Part shown: positions 6,095 through 14,366 of the stretch, one piece after another | How positions within the stretch are numbered: position 1 is the stretch's first letter | How the letters are laid out: each line of letters begins with the position of its first letter | Notes under the pieces: model-generated | Seen by the model: only the letters and a program-made list of their open reading frames with translations | The model's database searches: none | What the model was told of the DNA's origin: nothing | Position numbers and translations under genes: made by a program | Assembly (NCBI GenBank): GCA_964420605.1 | Contig: CAYQUC010000031.1 | Span: forward strand, 1 to 36,631 | Direction of reading: 5' to 3' | DNA length: 36,631 bases | Source of the DNA: CAYQUC01 sp964420605 | Lineage (GTDB): Bacteria > Pseudomonadota > Gammaproteobacteria > UBA6429 > Thiohalophilaceae

Positions 6095-8074
6095 GTGAAA
6101 AATGTCCGCCCAGCAACTGCTACAGCCGTTAAATATTATCGACGATATGTTGCGTTAATTTTATTATTCTTGTTTGTCCTTCTTTCTTGGCATGGCTACC
6201 ATCATTATGTTGACTTTAAGGCCTATCAATTTGAGTTGATAACGCAATCAGTACGTGGTGCATCGGCTGAAATAAGCACTGCAATTGCCGAGCGACAACG
6301 TTCTGTAAAAATACTCGCCCAACAATACGCATCACTAATTCAAGAGCTTGCGCTTAATCCAGATGATGAGCAAAAATATACTGAACTCCAAGCCATTATT
6401 AAAGAACGATTTCCAGATAGCTTTGCTTTTACAATATCCAATAATAATGGTGAACCATTATTAGGAAATTTTGAATTGCTAATCAATGAACTTTGCCAAT
6501 TAAGCATAAGAAAGTTTGTGTTAAATAATAATTATAAAATTACCTTGCACCCACACCCCGATGAATATCATATTGATATTATGACAAGTTGGAAATATAA
6601 AGATAACGCGATGTCTAGCGGTGTGTTTTTCATTAGTTTTAAACCAACAATTATAACTCGAATTTTAAAAAATGCTGAAATACATGATCATAAGTTATAT
6701 CTACTTAACAATATCAAGAAAAACTTAATTGAAATTTCATCACAAGGTACACGAATCGATATTCCAAATTTGGATGCTAACTTTTACCTTAATGAACAAC
6801 AGATAAACCGTATTGGTTTTAGAAAAAAAATTGCCTATGCCAATTGGGACTTGGTTGACATTCCAAACGAGAATATTTTTTCAAATTATCAAAAAGAACG
6901 TTTAATTCAAACCCTATTAATCATTACCGGGTTTCTATTTATCAGTCTAGTGTTTTTAAAATTAGTCCGCACAGAAGAAAAAATTCGTCTGAAATCTGAA
7001 CATGAAGTAGAAAAAATAAAAGATAGGTTAGAACAAGCTTTATCGTTTAGTGATGTTGCATTATGGGAGTATAATTTACAAAACAAAACATTTTTTTGGT
7101 CTGACCGTAGCACCGATATTTTTGAACGTAATTTACCCACTAAATTCGAAGACTATATTGCGCTAATACCAGCTAACCAACAACAATCAGTTCGTCATTC
7201 GTTTGAACAGTGTGTTACAACCGGACTACCGCACCGCATTGAACACCAATTAATAACGCAGCAAAGTAACAACAATCTATGGGTTGAAATAACAGGTAAT
7301 ATTGATCACGATCCGCTTAATTTTACTTCTAAAATGATTGGTTTGGCGCGAAATATTAGCATTAGAAAATCAATAGAACAAAGTAGACTGTCATTTGAAA
7401 TCCAACAAAAAAATACCTTAGTACGAGAAGTTCACCATCGAATAAAAAATAATTTACAAGGTGTCGTTGGACTTTTGCGGCAACACAGTAAATATGAGTC
7501 AATCGATAATACTATGTTGGAACATGCCATCAGCCAACTAAATTCTGTATCACTAGTTCATGGCATTCAATCGGATGATTCTAACCAATGTATTTCGGTG
7601 GCGCAATTAGTGGTTGTTATTTGTAAGGCTACTTTTAGTGCTATCGGAGTAGAGATTACACCTTCAATACAAAGCTCTGGAAATACGACGCACTACCTCA
7701 ATGAGAAAAATGCCGTTCCAATTGCATTGATAATAAATGAACTTATTTTTAATGCCAAAAAACACAGTTCTGAGGTAAGTAATGACAATATACATATTGA
7801 TGTAGAATCTAGCGATGCGTATATAACCATTAAAATTCAAAATGATGGCGCAATATTGCCTAACAATTTTGACTTTGAAAAAGCTATTGGTCTTGGAACC
7901 GGCTTATCACTCATTAAATCACTTTTACCACGGCAAGGTGCCACACTTTCAATCCAACAAAGTAACAATGCCGTTCTTTCAGTGTTAATATTATCGAATC
8001 CCGTTTTAACCGAGCAAGGAAATAAACACGATGGACAACGCAAACCCCAAAATCAAGACAAAAAAATTGCTTGA
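6095..8074 (+). CDS. Membrane sensor histidine kinase, PAS + HisKA_2 type
   Basis: A 659-residue inner-membrane kinase. Order: short cytoplasmic start, membrane helix 1 (about 19-34), a periplasmic sensor of about 235 residues (Cache-like start with long helix), helix 2 (about 271-290), a coiled linker, a PAS domain (about 310-425), then a HisKA_2 domain with EVHHRIKNNLQ (445-455; the phosphorylated residue is likely H448), and a HATPase with NELIFNAKKHS and GLGTGLSLIKSLL. HisKA_2 kinases often pair with ANTAR regulators (for example EutW/EutV), and one overlaps the 3' end here. The start is GTG; no later in-frame start precedes the first helix. The signal sensed is unknown. Confidence 0.88.
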   Translation: MKNVRPATATAVKYYRRYVALILLFLFVLLSWHGYHHYVDFKAYQFELITQSVRGASAEISTAIAERQRSVKILAQQYASLIQELALNPDDEQKYTELQAIIKERFPDSFAFTISNNNGEPLLGNFELLINELCQLSIRKFVLNNNYKITLHPHPDEYHIDIMTSWKYKDNAMSSGVFFISFKPTIITRILKNAEIHDHKLYLLNNIKKNLIEISSQGTRIDIPNLDANFYLNEQQINRIGFRKKIAYANWDLVDIPNENIFSNYQKERLIQTLLIITGFLFISLVFLKLVRTEEKIRLKSEHEVEKIKDRLEQALSFSDVALWEYNLQNKTFFWSDRSTDIFERNLPTKFEDYIALIPANQQQSVRHSFEQCVTTGLPHRIEHQLITQQSNNNLWVEITGNIDHDPLNFTSKMIGLARNISIRKSIEQSRLSFEIQQKNTLVREVHHRIKNNLQGVVGLLRQHSKYESIDNTMLEHAISQLNSVSLVHGIQSDDSNQCISVAQLVVVICKATFSAIGVEITPSIQSSGNTTHYLNEKNAVPIALIINELIFNAKKHSSEVSNDNIHIDVESSDAYITIKIQNDGAILPNNFDFEKAIGLGTGLSLIKSLLPRQGATLSIQQSNNAVLSVLILSNPVLTEQGNKHDGQRKPQNQDKKIA

Positions 8075-8681
8075 GCACTGTCACAATGAAACTATCGTGA
8101 TTGCAGATGATGACTATCTGGTACTCGCCACGTTAAGTGCGGGTTTACGAGATGCTGGATTTGAGGTTTTTGAAGCCTTATCGGGTGAAGAGGCAATTGC
8201 GTTATGTGAAATGAAAAAACCTGATTTAGCTATTCTCGATATTAATATGCCGGGAATATCTGGCATAGAAACTGCCGATGCTATAAAACGATTTAACGTT
8301 GCAATTTTATTTTTATCCGCATTAGATGAGAAAGACATTGTTGATACGGCAATTAGTAAAGGCGCTTTAGGCTATCTTGTTAAACCCATTGATATAAATC
8401 AAATAATACCCGCAATTGATACCGCCTTGACTCGCGCATCGGATATTAATGCATTACACGATAAAGAAAAAAATCTAACAACAGCATTACACATTGGCCG
8501 TGAAACCAGTATCGCCATTGGCATTCTGATGGCACACAGTCACCAATCAGCCTACGATGCTGAATTACAACTTCGACAATACGCTCGAAACAAACGGCTT
8601 AAAATGAGCACAATTGCTGAACAAATTATAACCAAATCTGAAACACTGAATGAATTAATCAAGGAAATTAACTTAGCCTAA
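8031..8681 (+). CDS. Response regulator with REC and ANTAR RNA-binding domains
   Basis: A 216-residue regulator. REC domain (about 20-135): acidic pair D26/D27, phospho-acceptor D70 in LAILDINMPG, S96 and K118. ANTAR domain (about 145-205): a three-helix region with IGRETSIAIGILMAHSHQSAYDAELQLRQYAR, similar to AmiR, NasR and EutV. ANTAR proteins bind paired hairpins in nascent RNA and prevent transcription termination. The ATG at 8031 lies 44 bases inside the kinase gene but is preceded by AAGGA at 8016-8020 at good spacing, so the overlap seems real and implies translational coupling. Its RNA target is not identified; a hairpin followed by a terminator lies about 330 bases downstream. Confidence 0.92.
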   Translation: MDNANPKIKTKKLLEHCHNETIVIADDDYLVLATLSAGLRDAGFEVFEALSGEEAIALCEMKKPDLAILDINMPGISGIETADAIKRFNVAILFLSALDEKDIVDTAISKGALGYLVKPIDINQIIPAIDTALTRASDINALHDKEKNLTTALHIGRETSIAIGILMAHSHQSAYDAELQLRQYARNKRLKMSTIAEQIITKSETLNELIKEINLA

Positions 8682-8778
8682 ATACTAACTGTCTATAAAA
8701 TATATTTACGTTATAAATTAATTAAATGTTAAATAAAATAAATTATCAAGTTTTTTTACAAAATAGCACGATTAAAAA

Positions 8779-8806
8779 TTGACAGAAAGAATAAAGGCTA
8801 TACTAT
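8779..8806 (+). promoter_or_regulatory. Strong sigma-70 promoter in a non-coding interval
   Basis: Consensus TTGACA (8779-8784), a 16-base spacer and TACTAT (8801-8806). Transcription would begin near 8813, where no protein-coding gene follows on this strand before the terminator at 9048. Confidence 0.5.
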
Positions 8807-8812
8807 AACAAT

Positions 8813-9091
8813 ATCATTTAAATCATCGCCACACCCTCGCAATGATTAAGGCACCAAATTTATTACTAAAGTTTAATTAATTACAACATTAGTAACTAAA
8901 ACAGCAACAATTCTATTTGGCCGCACCGTCGCCAGAAACTTAAAATAAATTAATAACATTAAAAATATTTTCGACACAATTTGTGTCTACCTGATTTTTA
9001 TTATTTTATAAAATAGTTTACTCATGGACTATTGAAGATTTTGATCACTACTGGGAGATCTCTATGCACTCTACTCCCAGTAGCTTTTTTT
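8813..9091 (+). ncRNA. Candidate small RNA of about 280 bases, possible ANTAR-linked RNA
   Basis: The interval from the promoter at 8779-8806 to the intrinsic terminator at 9048-9091 would give an RNA of about 280 bases without a plausible ORF. Predicted stems, by eye, are TTTGGC with GCCAGA around 8915-8937 (one wobble pair), GACAC with GTGTC (8973-8987), AATAGTTTA with TGGACTATT (9012-9033), and the terminator stem. Alternatively it is simply the 3' untranslated region of the kinase/regulator transcript. It does not match any RNA family I recognise. The hairpin before the terminator lacks the A1/G4 hexaloop pattern of known ANTAR targets. Confidence 0.4.
9048..9091 (+). terminator. Strong intrinsic terminator
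   Basis: A perfect 10-pair stem CTACTGGGAG (9048-9057) with CTCCCAGTAG (9074-9083), a 16-base loop, then C and seven T. The orientation is plus strand only. It ends either the kinase/ANTAR transcript or the candidate small RNA. Confidence 0.9.
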
Positions 9092-9264
9092 AAATATAAA
9101 TGCTCACACACACATTAAAATTAATACGTTCATAATAGTGTCAACTTTTATTTATTTAAACAATAACACAGTAATAATACAGCCTTTAATAAACGTCAAA
9201 AGCTACCACCAAGCCAAAATAAAGTATTAACACATCTTGCTAGTAAAACATAACAGGCTATTGT

Positions 9265-10191
9265 TTAGCTTAACATATTCATGAACCATTCTAAAACAGA
9301 TTTGACTCTATAGGGTTGCTCGTACTCCGCATGTTCAACAATATAAATTGTATTAAATAGAGGGCCTAACTTTTTGGTATTTTTATCAGAATACTCATAA
9401 AGTGAATTATTATTTAACAACTCACTAACACAATGCCGCGGTAAGATAGAAAATCCTAAACCACTTTTCACCATTGTTATCGCACCCTCGAGAGTATTAA
9501 TTGAGTTAGTCACATTCATACTTCGATAATCTAAAAACTCTATATTGGAAAAATAATATTTCAGCCAACAATTAAAATATGTTTTAGCTCCTGGATAACC
9601 AATGAATTTTTTAGTGTGCAAACAATTTTCCGTCATTTCTGTTTCAGCACTTAATGCATCGGCAGCAACCAATACATACTCTTCAGGGCAAAATTCAGTA
9701 TATTTAAGTGATTTGTTGGAAAATTTTTCGGTCACAAAACCAAAGTCGATTTTGCCGTTTAACACCATCTCGATTATGTCATTATTCAACGCCACATCAA
9801 CATTTAAACTCAAGTTATCATGCTTAATAACATCCACTAGCAACATTTCAAAATGTGGTGATAGGCTACAACTCGGAGGCATTGCATAACGTACCAACCC
9901 ATCGATACTGGAGTGCTCATCGTAAATATCTTTATAAAATAAATCCAGATTTTCAAAGTGGTTACTAATGTAATCTACCAACTTTTCACCAACATCGGTT
10001 AATTTTACATTTTTACCATAGCGTTTAAATAAAGCACAACCAAGTTGCTCTTCTAACTTAGAAATCTGTTGACTAATCCCTGGCTGGGTCATCTCTAGTT
10101 TATCGGCGGCTTGAGTAAAATTTTCGGTTTCGGCTGCGGCGAGAAAGACATTAAATAAACGATGATTTAATTTTTGTTGTTGCTTTTGCAT
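9265..10191 (-). CDS. LysR-family transcriptional regulator
   Basis: A 308-residue regulator. The N-terminal winged helix shows RLFNVFLAAAETENFTQAADKLEMTQPGISQQISKLEEQLG and the LFKRYGKNVKLTDVG wing (about 11-70). A periplasmic-binding-like effector domain covers about 95-300, with TLEGAITMVKSGLGFSILP typical of the second subdomain. The ligand is not predictable. Unusually for LysR genes there is no adjacent divergent target: a 525-base non-coding stretch separates it from the next gene, which lies on the same strand. Palindromes with a TACGTA core upstream (10474-10488, 10581-10596) and over its start codon (10191-10198) could be autoregulatory sites. Confidence 0.9.
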   Translation of the reverse strand: MQKQQQKLNHRLFNVFLAAAETENFTQAADKLEMTQPGISQQISKLEEQLGCALFKRYGKNVKLTDVGEKLVDYISNHFENLDLFYKDIYDEHSSIDGLVRYAMPPSCSLSPHFEMLLVDVIKHDNLSLNVDVALNNDIIEMVLNGKIDFGFVTEKFSNKSLKYTEFCPEEYVLVAADALSAETEMTENCLHTKKFIGYPGAKTYFNCWLKYYFSNIEFLDYRSMNVTNSINTLEGAITMVKSGLGFSILPRHCVSELLNNNSLYEYSDKNTKKLGPLFNTIYIVEHAEYEQPYRVKSVLEWFMNMLS

Positions 10192-10473
10192 TACGTAAAA
10201 TTGCTAAGTCCATTTATCAGTTTAATTAATCATACCGATATATTCTGCTGCTAACAATATACAACACATAATTAAAAAATTATTTACCATTTCATGTAAG
10301 ACATATCCTACATAATTCCATCCTGAGTAAAATATAAACTTACAATTATTAATCGAATATCTATTTAATCGGTTTTATATCGTATTTACATCTGTCCCTA
10401 TGACATTACAGGCCTAGCAACAAAATCCAAATACTATATTTAGTATTAATAAAATGACCATATAAATTTTAAT

Positions 10474-10488
10474 TACGTTTCTGACGTA
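10474..10488. promoter_or_regulatory. Interrupted palindrome TACGT-N5-ACGTA, candidate LysR-type site
   Basis: Five-base arms around TTCTG form a 15-base inverted repeat of the size LysR regulators bind (T-N11-A family). It lies about 280 bases upstream of the LysR start. Confidence 0.3.
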
Positions 10489-10580
10489 TCGACTAAGTTA
10501 CTGAAATAATCGTAAATAGGATATTAACAAACTAAAAAACAAACACCTAAATCAAATCAGATTGTCAGTTTATACCCCTC

Positions 10581-10596
10581 TAAATTACGTAATTTA
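10581..10596. promoter_or_regulatory. Perfect 16-base palindrome TAAATTACGTAATTTA
   Basis: All eight base pairs are self-complementary. The central TTACGTAA recurs at 10191-10198 across the LysR start codon. It is a candidate operator; the protein that binds is unknown. Confidence 0.35.
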
Positions 10597-10716
10597 AGAA
10601 TCAAACAGACAGAAACTAAACTCATTTAAGCGTCATATTTAATATTATCTAGATGCTCTTAGAACGGTGGATGGTTAGTATCGTGTTCTATTAACTTCAT
10701 ACTAAAATAGAAAGGC

Positions 10717-12417
10717 TTAAGTGTTAAACTGTTGTGTTAAGTCCTGTAAATAAATTGCCATACGCGCAACTTCTTCAGTTGTTGCCGTCATTTCATTTAC
10801 AGCAGTCGCATTTTGTTCAGAAATATTATTAATTTCAGTAATGTTTTTATTTATTTCTTCAACCACAGCTGTTTGTTGTTTTGCAGCAGTTGCTATCTGA
10901 GTATTCATGTCATTGATTACAGAGATGCTGTCAGTGACAGTAGTCAATGTGACTCCGGCTTTAGTTGCTTGCTCAACACTGTCGTGCGCTTGTTGTTGAC
11001 CAGTTTTCATAGACTCAACAGCATTTTCTGTGCCCACCTGCAATTTCAAAATCATGTCTTCAATTTCTTTTGTTGATTCCTGAGTGCGCTGCGCAAGTGA
11101 CCTAACTTCGTCGGCAACCACTGCAAATCCTCTTCCTTGCTCGCCTGCACGTGCAGCTTCAATAGCGGCATTAAGTGCTAATAGATTTGTCTGCTCCGCA
11201 ATACCCTTAATCACATCTAAAATACTGCCGATACTTTGACTATTATCACCCAATCTATTAATAACTAAACTACCATTTTCAATAGTACTCGCCATTATTT
11301 TTATCGATTCTATGGTTTGCTGCACTACCTCGTTTCCTTGCTCTATATCGTCATTTGCATGGCTAGCAGTCGCTGCTGTCGTTGAGGCATTTCGCGAAAC
11401 TTCTTCGACAGTCGAAGTCATTTCGTTGATTGCAGTTGCCGTCTTATGAATTTCATTTGTTTCTTTCTGAATATTTTTATTTGTCATTTCTGTTACTGTC
11501 GCCATTTCTTCAGCCGCAGCGGCTAGTTCAGTGGCTGATTTTTGCATATCGAAAACCATTGACTTTAAGTGACCTTGCATTTTTTTTAAATCACTTAACA
11601 ATTGACCGGTTTCATCTTTTGAATCAACTATTATTTCTTGCGTTAAATCACCCGCGGCGATGAACTCAACACAAGTAACTGCCTTATTAAGCCCCTTCAG
11701 AAATGAACGAATAACCACGATTGAACCTAGCACACTGCTAATAAGAGAGACTATTGCAACTACCACTAAAATAGTAAAAGATTTTTTTTCATCGCGCTCT
11801 GCCTGCAACGCTGAATTTTCTGTAAAGTTAACTACTTCGCTAGACAGTTTTTCAAGCTCATGATCAATCTTATCTTCCTCAATCTCAACTATTCTTATCA
11901 ACTTATTAATATCATCAAACTTTTCTGTTAATAATCTAGAAAAAACTTCATGAGCATTTTTTTCGTATATTTTATGTTGCTTTTCCACATCATTCAAAAC
12001 CGAGTAAACATGAATAAACTCTTTACGATCCTCTTTTGTATGAGCAAGATCGCGAGCCTCTTGAGCAATATTTTTTCCTTTTTTAATCTCAGCTTCAACT
12101 TTATGGCTCAAATTATCAAATTTTAAAGTCATCTTATTAAAAGAAGGTAATAACAAAGCATCCCCCTTCATCCTAACACTAAGTAATAAAGCACGCTCAA
12201 AGTTAATTGCTTGTTCAAGTTGATGAATGGTAATGTCAGTAATTACTTTGGTTAACGGTATATCTTCTACAGCTATATCTGTAATTTTCATCCCAATATT
12301 ATTAATGGATATTAGTGCATAGCCAGTGGAAGAAAGTAACAACGTTATGAGAAAAAACACTAATATTATTATTTTTATCTTGATAGAAATATCTTTGAAT
12401 GAATTAATCATTCTCAT
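10717..12417 (-). CDS. Methyl-accepting chemotaxis protein
   Basis: A 566-residue transmembrane chemoreceptor. Order: membrane helix 1 (about 14-37), an all-helical periplasmic sensor (four-helix-bundle type, about 38-210), helix 2 (about 212-236), HAMP (about 237-290), then the cytoplasmic signalling domain. The hairpin tip that contacts CheA/CheW is EQGRGFAVVADEVRSLAQRTQ (about 420-445), with flanking methylation helices rich in Glu/Gln/Ala. There is no C-terminal NWETF-type pentapeptide for CheR/CheB tethering. AGGG upstream serves the ATG at 12417. A sigma-28 promoter precedes it at 12448-12475, so it is probably expressed with the flagellar regulon. The ligand is unknown. Confidence 0.95.
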   Translation of the reverse strand: MRMINSFKDISIKIKIIILVFFLITLLLSSTGYALISINNIGMKITDIAVEDIPLTKVITDITIHQLEQAINFERALLLSVRMKGDALLLPSFNKMTLKFDNLSHKVEAEIKKGKNIAQEARDLAHTKEDRKEFIHVYSVLNDVEKQHKIYEKNAHEVFSRLLTEKFDDINKLIRIVEIEEDKIDHELEKLSSEVVNFTENSALQAERDEKKSFTILVVVAIVSLISSVLGSIVVIRSFLKGLNKAVTCVEFIAAGDLTQEIIVDSKDETGQLLSDLKKMQGHLKSMVFDMQKSATELAAAAEEMATVTEMTNKNIQKETNEIHKTATAINEMTSTVEEVSRNASTTAATASHANDDIEQGNEVVQQTIESIKIMASTIENGSLVINRLGDNSQSIGSILDVIKGIAEQTNLLALNAAIEAARAGEQGRGFAVVADEVRSLAQRTQESTKEIEDMILKLQVGTENAVESMKTGQQQAHDSVEQATKAGVTLTTVTDSISVINDMNTQIATAAKQQTAVVEEINKNITEINNISEQNATAVNEMTATTEEVARMAIYLQDLTQQFNT

Positions 12418-12447
12418 TAAATTGACCCTAAAGTAAATATTACTATT

Positions 12448-12475
12448 ATATCGGCTACTGATGACTAGTCCTTTA
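12448..12475 (-). promoter_or_regulatory. Sigma-28 (FliA) promoter of the chemoreceptor gene
   Basis: Read on the minus strand: TAAAG (complement of 12471-12475), exactly 15 bases, then GCCGATAT (complement of 12448-12455). The FliA consensus is TAAA-N15-GCCGATAA, so only one base of the -10 differs. The -10 ends 30 bases before the ATG at 12417. Confidence 0.8.
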
Positions 12476-12602
12476 ATTTAGAACAATGTATATTTTTTAT
12501 TAATAATAAAACCGTGTTGTGTTAGCCACTATAAGTTCTAAAGATAAAGCTTGTTTTGTCGATACTGATATTAATCACAAAAAATAGTTGATTGACTATT
12601 AT

Positions 12603-14366
12603 ATGTCTGGCAACCCTCGAAAAAAAATACGGCTAGGAGATTTGCTCGTAAAAAATGCGGTCATTACCGAAGAACAATTAATGACGGCACTTGCCCAACA
12701 AGAACAAACTGGGCACAAGCTTGGAAAAGTATTAATCCAACAAGGTTTTGTTAGTGAAATGGAGATGCTGAGCCTATTATCCAGCCAGTTAAACATCCCA
12801 TTTGTTGAACTGAAAAATTATAACTACGAAATAAATACCGTAAATTTAATACCTGAAACTATTGCACGGCGTTACCGGGCGATGGCCATTAAGGAAAACA
12901 AGGACGGTAGTGTTATTGTTGGTATGGCCGATCCTACCGATATTTTTGCATTTGATGAATTGAATAAAGTATTAAAACGTCCTATTCAAGAAGCTGTTGT
13001 GCGTGAAGCTGACCTGATGTTAGCTATTGATAAGATGTATCGCCATACCGATGAAATTTCTACCCTTGCTGAAGAGCTTGGTGATGAATTATCAGAGTCG
13101 GACTTTGATCTAGCGGCACTTGGTGATAGTAGTGATGTAGTCAATGCACCGGTGGTTAAATTATTACAAACAATATTTGATGATGCTATTCAAGTTGGTG
13201 CATCGGATATCCATATTGAACCAGACGAAAATGTATTGCGCATACGACAGCGAATTGATGGCGTATTGCATGAACACGTCATGAAAGAAAAACGAATTTC
13301 ACAAGCGCTGGTTTCTCGCTTAAAACTAATGAGTGGTTTAAATATATCTGAACGACGTGTACCGCAAGATGGTCGATTTAATATACGGGTTAAGGATAAA
13401 AGTATTGACGTGCGGTTATCAACTATGCCTATTCAGCATGGTGAATCGGTAGTTATGCGGTTATTAGATCAATCCAGTGGTATATTAAAATTAGAACACC
13501 TAGGGTTACCTGAAAAACTATTACACGATTTACGAAAAGAAATTCATCGACCGTATGGTTTGATACTCGTAACGGGGCCAACCGGCAGTGGTAAAACCAC
13601 AACATTGTATGCTGCGTTATCAGAACTTAATAACGCTGAGAAAAAAATAATTACAGTAGAAGATCCAGTTGAATACCGTTTACCTCGAATTAATCAAGTT
13701 CAAGTACATCCTAAAATTGGTTTAACCTTTGCAAGTGTTTTACGTGCGGCTTTACGACAAGATCCTGACATCGTATTAGTAGGCGAAATGCGCGATAATG
13801 AAACAGCCGAAATAGGTTTGCGTGCAGCAATGACTGGCCATTTAGTTTTATCATCATTACACACCAATGATGCAATAAGTTCTGCAAATAGGTTGCTAGA
13901 TTTGGGTGCTGAAGGGTATTTAGTTGCAACCGCATTACGTGCAATTGTGGCGCAACGATTAATTCGAAAAATTTGTACCCATTGCAAAGAAACACATGAA
14001 CTTGATGTCAATGAGCGTAGCTGGTTACTTAACAGCATTGGCGAACGCGCTAATGAGATACATTTTCACAAGGGACAAGGCTGCCATGAATGTGGTAATA
14101 GTGGGTACCGTGGTCGAATTGGTGTTTTTGAACTTTTACAAATTGATGACAATATTGCAGATGCATTGCGCCAGTCCAATGCCTCACTGTTTGCCAAACG
14201 TGCAAAAGACAGTACAAGCTTTCGATCTTTTTCACAACACGCACTTGATTATGCTATAGCAGGTGTTACCTCACTTGAAGAAGTCATCCGTGTCGCAGGT
14301 TCTATTGAAGAAGTGGAGTATGTTAACCCTGAGCAGTTGAACAATTCGGAAATCGTTGAGCAATGA
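12603..14366 (+). CDS. mshE: MSHA pilus assembly ATPase MshE
   Basis: A 587-residue GspE/PilB-family ATPase that powers pilus extension at the inner membrane. The N-terminus holds the MshEN c-di-GMP-binding module: two 24-residue motifs at 10-33 and 39-62 separated by five residues, starting RLGDLLV and KLGKVLI. The expected glycine at position 10 of the first motif is Ala, and the second begins with Lys rather than Arg. Further on are Walker A GPTGSGKTTT (about 324-333), the Asp box and Walker B-like DIVLVGEMRD, and a tetracysteine zinc site CTHC...CHEC. An in-frame TTG at 12588 is possible, but the ATG at 12603 gives the usual MshE start. It overlaps mshG by four bases. Confidence 0.93.
   Translation: MSGNPRKKIRLGDLLVKNAVITEEQLMTALAQQEQTGHKLGKVLIQQGFVSEMEMLSLLSSQLNIPFVELKNYNYEINTVNLIPETIARRYRAMAIKENKDGSVIVGMADPTDIFAFDELNKVLKRPIQEAVVREADLMLAIDKMYRHTDEISTLAEELGDELSESDFDLAALGDSSDVVNAPVVKLLQTIFDDAIQVGASDIHIEPDENVLRIRQRIDGVLHEHVMKEKRISQALVSRLKLMSGLNISERRVPQDGRFNIRVKDKSIDVRLSTMPIQHGESVVMRLLDQSSGILKLEHLGLPEKLLHDLRKEIHRPYGLILVTGPTGSGKTTTLYAALSELNNAEKKIITVEDPVEYRLPRINQVQVHPKIGLTFASVLRAALRQDPDIVLVGEMRDNETAEIGLRAAMTGHLVLSSLHTNDAISSANRLLDLGAEGYLVATALRAIVAQRLIRKICTHCKETHELDVNERSWLLNSIGERANEIHFHKGQGCHECGNSGYRGRIGVFELLQIDDNIADALRQSNASLFAKRAKDSTSFRSFSQHALDYAIAGVTSLEEVIRVAGSIEEVEYVNPEQLNNSEIVEQ

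Larger units (their letters stand above)
8682..9264. other. 583-base non-coding interval between ANTAR regulator and LysR gene
   Basis: No convincing gene is present; the longest start-to-stop on the plus strand within the transcribed part is about 12 codons with no ribosome-binding site (8843). It contains a strong promoter (8779-8806), the perfect inverted repeat GACACAA-T-TTGTGTC (8973-8987), a 9-pair hairpin (9012-9033) and a strong plus-strand terminator (9048-9091). The part from 9092 to 9264 shows nothing recognisable. Confidence 0.6.
10192..10716. other. 525-base non-coding interval upstream of the LysR gene
   Basis: No gene is supported on either strand. It is AT-rich and contains two palindromes sharing a TACGTA-type core: TACGT-TTCTG-ACGTA (10474-10488) and TAAATTACGTAATTTA (10581-10596). 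The LysR promoter must lie at its left end. No terminator for the chemoreceptor gene (which ends at 10717) was recognised. Confidence 0.6.

Noticed and set aside
9012..9033. Canonical ANTAR target hairpin
   Set aside because: The best fold has a CTCA tetraloop (or hexaloop ACTCAT), which lacks G at position 4 of the known A1/G4 hexaloop.
12588..12602. TTG start extending MshE by five residues
   Set aside because: The ATG at 12603 is more usual and gives the standard N-terminus just before the first MshEN motif.
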